64,000 nucleotides of DNA, taken from the NCBI RefSeq assembly GCF_000300195.1, contig NZ_AMQH01000016.1:62001-126000 (forward strand). The letters run 5' to 3'. The DNA comes from Clostridium tunisiense TJ. Lineage in GTDB: Bacteria > Bacillota > Clostridia > Clostridiales > Clostridiaceae. Under the pieces are notes generated by a model. That model was given only the letters and a program-made list of their open reading frames with translations. It had not been told where the DNA came from and searched no databases. Made by a program: the position numbers and the translations under genes. Positions 25,075 through 36,708 of this stretch are shown here, one piece after another. Positions within the stretch are counted from its first letter, which is position 1. Every line of letters starts with the position of its first letter.

Positions 25075-26013
25075 CTACCTATCCGACATTTCCTGCACCA
25101 CTTTGTGGGGTATGTCCTCTGCATGTAATGCCTGTTTTGCCATTTCTTCATATTCTGGAACCCCTGATACTATCGCAAATTCAGCAATGGCAACGGGATA
25201 GGCAGTAACCAATTCAATGATATGCTCCTTCATTTTAGGCCAATAGTAACCCCCTGCTGCTTTATATGCTTCAACTAGAGATTGAAGACCTTGTTCACCA
25301 AAGGCTTTATAATGAAATACAAAATCATTTGATACATCTGTCATCTTTGCTTCAGTCCATTCAATTATTCCTGTGACCTTTGCATTTTTATCAATTAAAA
25401 TATGACCTGCATGGATATCACCATGAATAACACCGGTTTTCTTTGGCCACATTTCATCATTATTCACCCATTCTTGCCATCTATTCCACAGTGCTTCCCC
25501 AACTCCAAACTTTTCCTTCACTGCATCCATACGCTGTTTCATTGACTGTCTTGTTTCCTCAGGTGTCTGGACAACTAATCCAGCCTTTTCAGCCATATCC
25601 TTTGGGATACCATGAAGTTCTGCCAGTGCCTTTCCTAGAGTTTCATGAAATTCTTTTGGTACATTATTAATATCAATTTCCCAAACATAGTTACCTATGT
25701 TATGATCAATTGTCCCAGCTGGTATACCCTTTAATTTCTTATAAGCAATGAGCTCCTTTGTATAAATGGTCCAATTTGGTGCTTCAAAGCTTGTAATACA
25801 TTGATTTATCAAATCTAATGCTTTTTTTTCACCCTTTGTTCTCACCATAACCTCTTCACGTCTAGGTAACCGTAAAGTCCAATGATTTCCGTCTAAATCA
25901 TTGGCAAATACAACTTGGAAGTCGAGACCTGACTCATTGAATATTAAAGTATTCTCTTTTAGCTTTAGACCATTTTTTTCTGCTATTTCCATAACTTCTT
26001 GTGTTCTACTCAT
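25075..26013 (-). CDS. Macrolide 2'-phosphotransferase-like protein (Mph family)
   Basis: The 312-residue protein follows the Mph plan: it begins with [17 protein letters not shown], has [27 protein letters not shown] in the ATP-binding lobe, and the catalytic [15 protein letters not shown] (HGD at 197-199) in the C lobe. This pattern indicates GTP-dependent phosphorylation of the macrolide 2'-hydroxyl. The metal-binding position after it reads [18 protein letters not shown], with Glu218 where relatives have Asp, so activity may be altered. It is close to an AraC/GyrI-type gene that could regulate it. Confidence 0.8.
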   Translation of the reverse strand: MSRTQEVMEIAEKNGLKLKENTLIFNESGLDFQVVFANDLDGNHWTLRLPRREEVMVRTKGEKKALDLINQCITSFEAPNWTIYTKELIAYKKLKGIPAGTIDHNIGNYVWEIDINNVPKEFHETLGKALAELHGIPKDMAEKAGLVVQTPEETRQSMKQRMDAVKEKFGVGEALWNRWQEWVNNDEMWPKKTGVIHGDIHAGHILIDKNAKVTGIIEWTEAKMTDVSNDFVFHYKAFGEQGLQSLVEAYKAAGGYYWPKMKEHIIELVTAYPVAIAEFAIVSGVPEYEEMAKQALHAEDIPHKVVQEMSDR

Positions 26014-26188
26014 TTAAATCACTCCTAAATACTATTATTTCTTATAAATAGCCTTCTTTTATAACATTTCCTCTCCCTCTTTAACTTAATAGTTCTTTCA
26101 ATATAAAAATCATAATTACAGTAAATATTGCTATAATCTTTATAATGTTGTCATAGAAGATATAGGTTTTCATGATTAATCTTTTTAT

Positions 26189-26803
26189 TTATTCACTCCT
26201 TAAAGCCTTATTTGTAAGTTCATTTGCTACAGCATTAAAAAGAATTTCTTGAATTTTAGGATAAGTTTCTTCACTAGCATCCCTTTTGTGAATTACCATT
26301 GCTAATGTAGCTCGAATAACTCCAGCTATAACTTCAACCTCTTCATTGATTAAGTTCTTCAATTCCTTATTTTTCTTGATAAATTCCATTAGTGGAACAA
26401 TGCTTCTTAAGGTGTTGGTTGCTGTGTATTTTTGGTCTACCTTACGAGCTACTAAATTATATTCTTCTAGATTAGTAATCAATCTTTGTGTTAATACTTT
26501 AGACTCTAATTCTAAAGCCATTGCATGCAAATAAATCTTAATTGCAGAGGGTACATCTTTTGCTTTTTTAACCTTGGGCCAAACCTTCTTTTCAATTTCT
26601 TGTCCTTCATGTTCTAAAAGCTTAAGATATAGCATCTCCTTTGATTCAAAAAAAACATAAAAACTACTCTTTGCTATGGACACAGCAGAAGTTATCTCTT
26701 CAATAGATGTATTTTTTAACCCCTTTGCTATAAAACATTGGTGAGCTATATCCATGATTTCTAATTTAATTTTTTCTTTTTCTGCTTCTGTAAACTTTGG
26801 CAT
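26189..26803 (-). CDS. TetR/AcrR family transcriptional regulator
   Basis: The 204-residue protein has the TetR helix-turn-helix near the N terminus (KGLKNTSIEEITSAVSIAKSSFYVFFESKEMLY) and a C-terminal helical ligand domain. It lies downstream of the large ABC exporter on the same strand but after that exporter's terminator. GAGGTGTAAAT precedes the ATG. Its target may be that exporter or itself; the sequence does not decide. Confidence 0.85.
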   Translation of the reverse strand: MPKFTEAEKEKIKLEIMDIAHQCFIAKGLKNTSIEEITSAVSIAKSSFYVFFESKEMLYLKLLEHEGQEIEKKVWPKVKKAKDVPSAIKIYLHAMALELESKVLTQRLITNLEEYNLVARKVDQKYTATNTLRSIVPLMEFIKKNKELKNLINEEVEVIAGVIRATLAMVIHKRDASEETYPKIQEILFNAVANELTNKALRSE

Positions 26804-26950
26804 TATATTTACACCTCATATTAGAATTTTATCTAAACATAAAAACAATTTATTTATTTGTTTTTATAATAGCAATACCTAACTCCACTTGTCAACCAAA
26901 AATACACACTCCATATTTGCTGAAATATTAGAAAGGATTCTTGATATAAG

Positions 26951-26974
26951 AAAAAGCGACTCTTATTGAGTCGC
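26951..26974 (-). terminator. Terminator after the large ABC exporter
   Basis: GCGACTC (26956-26962) pairs with GAGTCGC (26968-26974), with five A at 26951-26955 that read as T on the minus strand. Confidence 0.8.
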
Positions 26975-26984
26975 CTTCCTAGCT

Positions 26985-27044
26985 TATATCTTTTTTTCTT
27001 CATGGATAACCTTAGCGTGAACCAATCCTATTTTTCTTGAGCCA
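26985..27044 (-). pseudogene. Short relic resembling the Rph/PEP synthase-like gene
   Basis: Directly after the ABC permease stop, the minus strand reads LVHAKVIHEEKKI then stop. This matches [13 protein letters not shown] of the Rph-like enzyme (31053-33668). At DNA level 27000-27024 matches 31558-31582 at 24 of 25 bases. No other part of that gene is here, so this is a small fragment left by recombination. Confidence 0.55.
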
Positions 27045-28658
27045 CTAAGCACCCTCAACCATATCTCGTTTTACATATCCAATATAACCAAGTACTATTA
27101 AAATAATACTAATCACTGTTATAGTAGCAAAGGTTGCTCCATCAAATTTATCTACTGGCATATGTGGAATCCAGCTTTGAACAGCGGTTTTTGAAAACCA
27201 ATCTGGTAAGTCTAAAATTCCCCCAAAGTAGTTTAGTGCAAAAGAATAGCCAAGATATACATATACAAGCTTACCTAGTTTTGGTGCAAATCCCAAAGCC
27301 AAGGCAGCAAGCCCTACAAAGAATAATACAGATGGAAGAAAGTTATAGCCTGCTGCAATAAAATCTCCAATATTCATCACTGAACTGTCTCCCATTGCAG
27401 AAATTGCTGTACCACCAAGACCTACTGAAGCTAGTAAAATCCCTACTACTCCAGCAATTATTGCAATTATAACGCTAGTACAATAGAGTTGAGTTCGAGT
27501 AACTTTTGTTGAATAAAGCTGACTCAAATGTAATCTCGACTCTTCTGAAAAAAGCTTATTAACTATAGCAATTGGTAAAATAGAGACTAATCCAATCATT
27601 ACCATCATAATAGTTCCTGTAAAGGATTCTTCCAGTGAAACCCCTGCTAGCATAAACATTTTGCTAACAATTTCATTGCCCTCAATAAAAGTCTGCATAT
27701 CTCCATAAATAGAACCATAGGCCGCCCCCATAATTACGAAAGCAACTGACCAAGAAATTATTACACCTTTATTAAGCTTTATAAAGAGACCAGGTATGGA
27801 TAGTAATGACTTTTTCGCTGTTGCACGTCCTTCTCTTTCAGGTAAATAACCTGCTCCCATATCGCGGCCACCTTCAAGAGCAAAAGCCATAACCACAACA
27901 AGTATACAAAAAACTATACCGTAAATTAGCGGATACCAGTTATTTTTAGTAAAGGGATAAGTTAGATAAGTCCACCCCATTGGATTCAGCATTGATAAAT
28001 TAACATTTGACACATCTGTACCAGCACGAACAATGTAGAGCAAACCTACAATTCCAAGAGATGAACCAGTTGCACCAGATGATGTTGGCATAACTTGTGC
28101 CATAACTAATGCAATGGAAGCTCCAAGAATTCCTGCTATTCCTATGGATGCACCAAACAAAAATGATCCTTCAGTGGAAATTGTAGCTGCACCAAAGCTA
28201 GTCATAACCACACCAATAGAAAGAGCTAACAAAATATTGATAATAACTATTTCCATCATCACAGCAAGAGAATTAGCTTGACGTCCTACTTGGAAGGAAC
28301 GCACTAGTTCAGTAAGCCCATGATCTTCTTCCTTACGAGTATGACTAACAACATGGAGCGCTGCCATAATCATGGCAAACAAACCACAAAATAACAACAT
28401 TTCATTGGCATACATTGCACCCAAAGTATAGTCTGCTGCCTTATCTATTGGTGTGGGACCAACCATTGAAATCATGGCAGGGTTTTGCATGGTTTCATAC
28501 ATTCCTATCAAGCCTTGTCCCTTCCCAATTTCCTCAAAAGCTGGAACATAAGCACCTGCAAATAAGCCTAACCCTAGAATCCAGATGATATTTTTTTTCC
28601 AATCACGTTTAAGATATTGCACAAATAGTACATTCCAACGTGCAAATTTTTCTCTCAT
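27045..28658 (-). CDS. Large ABC transporter permease (two six-helix halves)
   Basis: The 537-residue protein has about twelve hydrophobic helices in two repeated halves, as in ABC exporters of the polyketide/lantibiotic type. The N terminus is cytosolic (ARWNVLFVQYLKRDWKKNI) and the halves are joined by a basic loop (GYLPEREGRATAKKSLLSI). Typical sequences include SHTRKEEDHGLTELVRSFQVGRQANSLAVM and SEESRLHLSQLYSTKVTRTQLY. It pairs with the ATPase upstream, 23 bp away, to export an unknown drug or peptide. GGAAGGGGGGAAAATGCT precedes the start. Confidence 0.85.
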   Translation of the reverse strand: MREKFARWNVLFVQYLKRDWKKNIIWILGLGLFAGAYVPAFEEIGKGQGLIGMYETMQNPAMISMVGPTPIDKAADYTLGAMYANEMLLFCGLFAMIMAALHVVSHTRKEEDHGLTELVRSFQVGRQANSLAVMMEIVIINILLALSIGVVMTSFGAATISTEGSFLFGASIGIAGILGASIALVMAQVMPTSSGATGSSLGIVGLLYIVRAGTDVSNVNLSMLNPMGWTYLTYPFTKNNWYPLIYGIVFCILVVVMAFALEGGRDMGAGYLPEREGRATAKKSLLSIPGLFIKLNKGVIISWSVAFVIMGAAYGSIYGDMQTFIEGNEIVSKMFMLAGVSLEESFTGTIMMVMIGLVSILPIAIVNKLFSEESRLHLSQLYSTKVTRTQLYCTSVIIAIIAGVVGILLASVGLGGTAISAMGDSSVMNIGDFIAAGYNFLPSVLFFVGLAALALGFAPKLGKLVYVYLGYSFALNYFGGILDLPDWFSKTAVQSWIPHMPVDKFDGATFATITVISIILIVLGYIGYVKRDMVEGA

Positions 28659-28681
28659 AGCATTTTCCCCCCTTCCAGCTC

Positions 28682-29563
28682 TTAGACTTCATAATGTCGC
28701 ATGAACAAGTCTTCAAGGGTTGGTGGCACAGATTCAAACTTCTTAACACCTAATTTTACAGCTTCGGATAATATATCATTGATAAATTCATTATCTGCTG
28801 AGAAGGTAGCTTCCTTGTCCTTATGCTTAAAATCATGGACACCCTTAACAGCTGCTATCTTAGCCACATCACCTTCTGTTTCTATAGTTACTGTAGAACG
28901 AGTTAAATGACGTAATTCATTTAATGTGCCAGTTTCAACAACCTTACCCTGACGAATAATAACCACCTTATCTGCTAAACGTTCAACTTCACTTAATATA
29001 TGGGAGGACAGTAAAATTGCTTTCCCTGCCTTCTTAATCTTTTCAACTTCCTCTTGAAACACTGCTTCCATCAAAGGGTCAAGTCCAGAAGTGGGTTCAT
29101 CGAAAATATATAAATCTGACTCAACTGACAATGCTGCAATCAAGCCAACCTTTTGACGATTTCCTTTTGAATAGCCTTTTGCCTTCTTTTTAGGATCTAG
29201 TTCAAAACGCTTAATTAAATAGTCACGCTTATCCCTATCTCCACCACCATGTAATTTAATAAATAAATCAATAATTTCACCACCAGTTAAACTGCTCCAA
29301 AGAGCCACATCCCCGGGAACATAAGAAATTCGCTTATGAATCTCAAGGCTATCCTTCCAAACATCTTTATCAAAAATTTTAACTTCCCCAGCATCTCTCT
29401 TGATAATTCCCAGCAAAGTACGAATGGTTGTTGATTTACCTGCACCATTTGGCCCAATAAAGCCAACAACTTCTCCAGCCTTTACTGTGAATGTCACATC
29501 ATGCAATGCTTTAAATTTACCGAATTTTTTTTGCAATCCTTGAACTTTTACGATTTCTTGCAT
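28682..29563 (-). CDS. ABC transporter ATP-binding protein
   Basis: The 293-residue ATPase has Walker A FIGPNGAGKSTTIR (about 35-48), signature YSKGNRQKVGL, Walker B DLYIFDEPTSGLDPL and switch LSSHILSEVERLADKVVII. The C-terminal region (ETEGDVAKIAAVKGVHDFKHKD ... VPPTLEDLFMRHY) is typical of BcrA/YhaQ-like export ATPases. Motif YSKGNRQKVG replaces the standard LSGG, as in related bacitracin-type pumps. It is transcribed divergently from a TetR gene, which probably regulates the pair. AAGGAG precedes the ATG. Confidence 0.92.
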   Translation of the reverse strand: MQEIVKVQGLQKKFGKFKALHDVTFTVKAGEVVGFIGPNGAGKSTTIRTLLGIIKRDAGEVKIFDKDVWKDSLEIHKRISYVPGDVALWSSLTGGEIIDLFIKLHGGGDRDKRDYLIKRFELDPKKKAKGYSKGNRQKVGLIAALSVESDLYIFDEPTSGLDPLMEAVFQEEVEKIKKAGKAILLSSHILSEVERLADKVVIIRQGKVVETGTLNELRHLTRSTVTIETEGDVAKIAAVKGVHDFKHKDKEATFSADNEFINDILSEAVKLGVKKFESVPPTLEDLFMRHYEV

Positions 29564-29670
29564 AATACAAATCTCCTTATTAAAATATTTTAAAATAGTT
29601 TTATAAGGTGCTTTCTAATTTAAAACGACGTTTATATTTTAAATGAATTTATTCGAACTTCAGTATATGT

Positions 29671-29847
29671 TTTAGTTCATATTATCTTATTTATAAGCAT
29701 GTTTTAAACTAAAATTCACTTATTGATTCGATTATATTCCTTTTTTATCCCATAGTCAACAAGTAAAATGGTATTTAAAACTATATATATGCTTGATGAT
29801 TCATAACTTTTACTATATAATAAAAAAAAGTATAATTATGAACTAAA
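29671..29847. promoter_or_regulatory. Inverted AGTTCAT/ATGAACT sites in the divergent promoter region
   Basis: TTTAGTTCATATTAT (29671-29685) and ATAATTATGAACTAAA (29832-29847) are inverted copies of the same half-site. One lies near each of the two divergent genes (ABC ATPase and TetR), as expected when one regulator controls both. The rest of the 333-bp gap is very AT-rich without other features I can name. Confidence 0.45.
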
Positions 29848-29896
29848 TCTTCTTAGAAATATTTTAATCATCATATATAGAGAGTAGGAATAATTA

Positions 29897-30493
29897 ATGA
29901 ATGGTTATGAAAAACGGACACAAGAGAAGAAAAATCAAGTTTTAGAAGCAACTTTTTATTTGATGAATACAGCTACAGGCATAGAAAACTTAACAATGGA
30001 TGACATTGCCAAAAATGCAAATGTTGGTAAAACATCCATCTTTAAATATTTTGGTAGTAAAGAAAACCTTATCAAGGAGGTTTTTGAGTTCTTTTTAAAT
30101 AAAATAAGGGAAACAGCTCTAGAAATAATGGCAGAAAATAAACCTTTTGAAGAAACCCTTATTGCCATGAGCCAGAATAAAATCAATTACTTAGAAAAAA
30201 TCAACAAGCAATTTTATTTGGATCTAATGGATTTTGCTACCAAGAAGGGTGATGATGGTTTATCCATCATGATGCAGCAATACATTAAGGAAAGCTACAA
30301 TATCATGTTGGATTTATTCCATCGCGGTCGTAAAGAAGGCAAGGTTGATTTGAAATATTCAGATGAATTTCTTTTAGTTTATTTTCAAGCTCTTGTTGAA
30401 GGGATTTCCAGCCCACATATCTACCGAAAAATTCTTCCTTATACAGCCCAATGGACAGAACTGCTGATTAAAGGTATTGCACCAAATAAATAA
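29897..30493 (+). CDS. TetR/AcrR family transcriptional regulator
   Basis: The 198-residue protein begins with KKNQVLEATFYLM, then the helix-turn-helix NLTMDDIAKNANVGKTSIFKYFGSKENLIKEV, and ends with a helical ligand-binding domain. It is divergent from the ABC exporter at 27045-29563 with shared inverted sites between them, so it is the likely repressor of that pump. A second TetR gene lies at the other end of the exporter. Confidence 0.87.
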   Translation: MNGYEKRTQEKKNQVLEATFYLMNTATGIENLTMDDIAKNANVGKTSIFKYFGSKENLIKEVFEFFLNKIRETALEIMAENKPFEETLIAMSQNKINYLEKINKQFYLDLMDFATKKGDDGLSIMMQQYIKESYNIMLDLFHRGRKEGKVDLKYSDEFLLVYFQALVEGISSPHIYRKILPYTAQWTELLIKGIAPNK

Positions 30494-30647
30494 ATTCAAG
30501 GAAACTCACCTTAGGTCATTGATAAAGATGAGTTTTATTAAGGAGTATATAACTTAAGCATTCTCCCAGTTCTTTGTTTACGAAGCATTAATAATATTTT
30601 AGTTTCAATATAAAAGCATAAAAATCACACTAAATTAAAATGTAAAA

Positions 30648-30679
30648 AACACCACTACTTTTAATTAAGTAGTGGTGTT
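30648..30679. terminator. Bidirectional terminator between TetR and a DUF4256 remnant
   Basis: AACACCACTACT pairs with AGTAGTGGTGTT around an 8-base AT loop, with an A run before and T-rich sequence after. Confidence 0.8.
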
Positions 30680-30701
30680 ACATATTTTTTGCTAATGTTA
30701 A

Positions 30702-30863
30702 TTATTGAGGCTGAATCATAGAATCTAGTTCGTTAAGTGCCCAAAGTTTTTCTGTATTAGCTTCCAACTTTGCTTCCACTTTAGCCCATTGAAGTTCTTT
30801 ATGACGATTCATATTTTTTGCAAAACGATCCTTTAGAACATTCAATATTTCAATATTTGACAT
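30702..30863 (-). pseudogene. N-terminal fragment of a DUF4256 protein
   Basis: The 53-codon frame starts MSNIEILNVLKDRFAKNMNR and continues HKELQWAKVEAKLEANTEKL. That is the N terminus of DUF4256 proteins, which are normally about 180 residues. Here it ends after ALNELDSMIQPQ, where homologues continue through ERTGGEPDVV. A good GGAGGAATGAGT site precedes the start, so it may still be translated. Truncated; function unknown. Confidence 0.65.
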
Positions 30864-31052
30864 AACTCATTCCTCCATTTAATTTACTTTAAATTTGTAG
30901 TGAGTTTATTACTATAATAGGTAAATTGGCTAATTGCTACATATATTTTTTAGTGAGTAGCCAATATAAAAACTGTTTTCATATTTTTATTTGGTTAAAA
31001 CTTTATTTTATCTAATCCTAGGATAAGATATTTATTTCTATTATATATCACA

Positions 31053-33689
<2,637 letters not shown>

Positions 33690-34040
33690 TTAGGTCTAGG
33701 TGAAGCAATTATCTCTAATAACGTCTGTTCCTATAATACACACAATAACCCCAAATTATAAGTCTGTTATCTAAAAATTACATATGCTATAATGAAGAGG
33801 GGGAGAAGTTTTCCCCTTTGTTTTAAGTTAAAAGCAATTTGTGTGACTTTAATTTAAAATAACTCTCCTATGAAGTGATTCTTTTAAAGCTTCAATAATC
33901 CCCTTGCTTAATTAACAATTTAGCTCTTATAGGATAATCATTTCATGTCTTTCAGTATCCAAATAAAAAAATAGAAGCAAGCCATTACTTAAATCAATAT
34001 ATATTTGGGCCATAACATTCTGTAAAACAGGAGGGTTTAT

Positions 34041-34547
34041 ATGAAGAATAAATTTAAAGTATTAGTACCTGTAATACTAACTGTGTCATTAAGTTTAATA
34101 GGTTGTGGGAATAATTCTGATAAAATATCAAATCAGGATGGTAAAACTACTTCACAGCTTGAAGCATTTGATTTGATAAAATACAAAGACTCCTATGTAG
34201 GTGATAATAGTTCAGTAGGAAATATAATAGCAAAGTTGCCTGGTAATGAGTATAATGCAGGATTTAGTTTGCAAACTGATAAAGAACCTTACAGCATAAC
34301 TATTAACTATAAAGCAAAGGAAAATTTGGGTGAAGATAATTATAATAAATTTTGGAGTGATAAAAAAGTTAATGAGTTTTTAGAAAAAAATGCCGTAGTT
34401 TTATTAGCTCTTGTACAAAATGCTGAGGTCATAGAATTTAATGTAGATAACATAGGTGAAATTAGCTATAAATATGATAGAAAAAGTTTAGAACAGAAAT
34501 ATGGCGGCAATTTAAAAGATTTATTTAAGGCATCTGAAAATAAATAA
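34041..34547 (+). CDS. DUF4825-like lipoprotein ending in a dispersed repeat
   Basis: A 22-residue lipoprotein signal ends in LSLIGC (lipobox, Cys22). The mature part, with DLIKYKDSYVGDNSSVGNIIAKLPG, resembles the DUF4825 domain of Firmicute surface proteins, function unknown. The last six codons (GCA TCT GAA AAT AAA and stop TAA) lie inside the left terminal repeat of a 177-bp element, so the native C terminus has been replaced. Predicted to be anchored on the outer face of the membrane. CAGGAGGG precedes the ATG. Confidence 0.8.
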   Translation: MKNKFKVLVPVILTVSLSLIGCGNNSDKISNQDGKTTSQLEAFDLIKYKDSYVGDNSSVGNIIAKLPGNEYNAGFSLQTDKEPYSITINYKAKENLGEDNYNKFWSDKKVNEFLEKNAVVLLALVQNAEVIEFNVDNIGEISYKYDRKSLEQKYGGNLKDLFKASENK

Positions 34548-34705
34548 CAAGTTAAAGATGTGAAGGATATTTTGAGTTCACAAGCAAGCTTGTGCAGACA
34601 AGGAAACAGGTTCCTTAGATAGTGGAGCTATCTAAAGGGTTCTGTTGACGCAGTATAACACAAAATAGACGAGCATACTGACTTATTTATTTTTTGAAGA
34701 TGCCT
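34528..34705 (+). repeat. 177-bp dispersed palindromic element, copy B
   Basis: This is the best-preserved copy. It starts AGGCATCTGAAAATAAATAA and ends TTATTTATTTTTTGAAGATGCCT, whose complement nearly repeats the start, giving terminal inverted repeats of about 20 bp. Inside are the palindromes CACAAGCAAGCTTGTG and AGATAGTGGAGCTATCT. It overlaps the 3' end of the lipoprotein gene and gives it its stop codon. The following gap to 35150 holds a hairpin at 34768 and nothing else I can name. Confidence 0.85.
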
Positions 34706-34767
34706 CAAGATGATAATTCATTTAAAAAGTTTTTAAATAATTAGTAGTTCGCAGCTTATAAAATATT

Positions 34768-34791
34768 AAGAGAAGTCAGATGACTTCTCTT
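34768..34791 (+). terminator. Hairpin after repeat copy B
   Basis: AAGAGAAGTC and GACTTCTCTT pair around a short loop, followed by ATTCTTT; probably a weak terminator. Confidence 0.5.
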
Positions 34792-35150
34792 ATTCTTTGC
34801 TATATTATCTGAACTAATGTTAGTCACCCCCGAGAAAATTCCAAAAACCATAACTTAGCCCGTACTATTTCTTAAAGGTTTTATCAAACCATTGTTAAAA
34901 TACCTTAGTATGAACCTAATTGAACAGGTGGAAATGGATATATGCTCTGATTTTAAATCAATGATTAACAGAAAATGAATTTTGTAAACTTATCACTTAA
35001 TATTTGAACATAAGTTTATATTTGTACTTTGCAATTGAAATTTTTATTAACAATAGCTTCAATTGTGTGAATTTAAAGTTAATTTATGGTAAAGTATATT
35101 TATTCAATTATTTTGTATAAATCGCAATTTCTGAGGGGGGTTAAATATTA

Positions 35151-36428
35151 ATGAAAAGAGTGTTTTTAGTAGCTTTATTGCTTATGTCACTTACGGTAAC
35201 GGCCTGTAGTCCTAAAGCCAAAACAACTGATGTAAATGGGGAAACAAAACAAACTGATGTAAGTCCAAGCACCCAAGTGAAAATTACTAAACATCCAGAA
35301 CCTGCAACTTTCAATCGTGAAAGTGTAAGAACCTTGCCACCACCAAATCCTGCTTACGAGGGTGATAAGACCCTAGATCTTAGGAGCTATGATTTAAGTT
35401 CCCTTGATTTAAAAGATAAAGCAAAGGATTTAGAATATGCAGAGTTTGATAGCAAAACAATTTGGCCAAAAAGTTTACCTGACAAGTTCGACCCTAAAAA
35501 GCAAATGGACATTGGCAAAAGTCCTGGCCTTAATGTAAAAAAGCTTCATAAAAAAGGAATAACAGGAAAAGGTGTAGGTCTGGCAATAATAGACCAACCT
35601 CTCTTAGTAGACCACATTGAATATAAGGATAATCTTAAAATGTATGAGGAAATTCATTCTTTTGGCGATCAGGCACAAATGCATGGTCCTGCAGTAGCTT
35701 CTATAGCTGTAGGAAAAAATGTAGGGGTAGCACCTGATGCAGATTTATACTATATTGCGGAAACTCATGGAGAATATAAAAATAATGATTTTGAATATGA
35801 CTTCACTTGGGTCGCAAAGTCTATAGACAGAATCCTTGAAGTAAATAATACCCTTCCTAAGGATAAAAAAATTAGGGTAATTTCCATTTCTGTTGGTTGG
35901 GATAAAAGCCAAAAAGGTTATGAGGAAGTAAATGCAGCTGTTGATAGAGCAAAGAAGGCAGGAGTGTTTGTTGTTTCCTCTTCACTTATAAACACTGATG
36001 GGTATATGTTTAATGGCTTAGGCAGAAACCCTTTAAGTGATCCAGAAGCTACTTCTTCCTATGAACCAGGTTTGTTTTGGAAAGACAGATATTATGAATA
36101 TGGTAATGAATTTTATACTATGATGGGAGAAAAGGCAGGAGTAAAAATTGATGAAGTTTTACTAATTCCAATGGATTCAAGAACCACTGCAAGTCCTACA
36201 GATCCTAAGGATTATGTGTTCTACAGAGAAGGAGGCTGGAGCTGGTCAATTCCATATGTAGCAGGGCTATACGCTTTAGCCTGTGAGGTTAATCCAGAGG
36301 TTACTCCTGAAATCTTCTGGTCAACAGCACTAAAAACTGGAGATACAATTAAAGTTCAAAATAACGGAAAAGAATACGAATTAAAGAAGGTAGTAAACCC
36401 TGTAAAACTAATGGAAGCGTTGAAATAA
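35151..36428 (+). CDS. S8 family (subtilisin-like) peptidase lipoprotein
   Basis: A lipoprotein signal (LLMSLTVTAC, Cys19) precedes a subtilase domain. The catalytic triad can be traced: Asp148 in GLAIIDQPL, His178 in QMHGPAVASIAVG and Ser364 in GGWSWSIPYVAG, which aligns with the GTSMATPHVAG consensus although two positions are tryptophan. The spacing between Asp and His is short and the His block is unusual, so the enzyme is a divergent member. It is predicted to sit on the outer membrane face. GGGGGGTTAAATATTA precedes the start, and a terminator follows at 36476. Confidence 0.82.
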   Translation: MKRVFLVALLLMSLTVTACSPKAKTTDVNGETKQTDVSPSTQVKITKHPEPATFNRESVRTLPPPNPAYEGDKTLDLRSYDLSSLDLKDKAKDLEYAEFDSKTIWPKSLPDKFDPKKQMDIGKSPGLNVKKLHKKGITGKGVGLAIIDQPLLVDHIEYKDNLKMYEEIHSFGDQAQMHGPAVASIAVGKNVGVAPDADLYYIAETHGEYKNNDFEYDFTWVAKSIDRILEVNNTLPKDKKIRVISISVGWDKSQKGYEEVNAAVDRAKKAGVFVVSSSLINTDGYMFNGLGRNPLSDPEATSSYEPGLFWKDRYYEYGNEFYTMMGEKAGVKIDEVLLIPMDSRTTASPTDPKDYVFYREGGWSWSIPYVAGLYALACEVNPEVTPEIFWSTALKTGDTIKVQNNGKEYELKKVVNPVKLMEALK

Positions 36429-36475
36429 GCTATTAAGCTCGAGGCTTTCTATTTCCTAAATAAGCAGAAAAAATT

Positions 36476-36499
36476 AAGCCCTATTAATTTAGGGCTTTT
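36476..36499 (+). terminator. Terminator after the subtilase gene
   Basis: AAGCCCTA pairs with TAGGGCTT, followed by TTC and a T-rich run. Confidence 0.75.
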
Positions 36500-36708
36500 C
36501 TTATAATTTTATAGTATCCACAAGGGTAATTGCTAAAAACTCTAGGTTAGCTCATAACAACCACTGCTTGTAGCTCAAACTAGATGAAGTAGAACTTCTC
36601 CAAAAGCCTACCTCTTGGTGGGACATATACTACAAAATCACTCTGATTTAGTGATTCTTTAGATCCTCTTCCTAGGTAAGGAATCTTATAATTACACTAA
36701 TCCTATAA

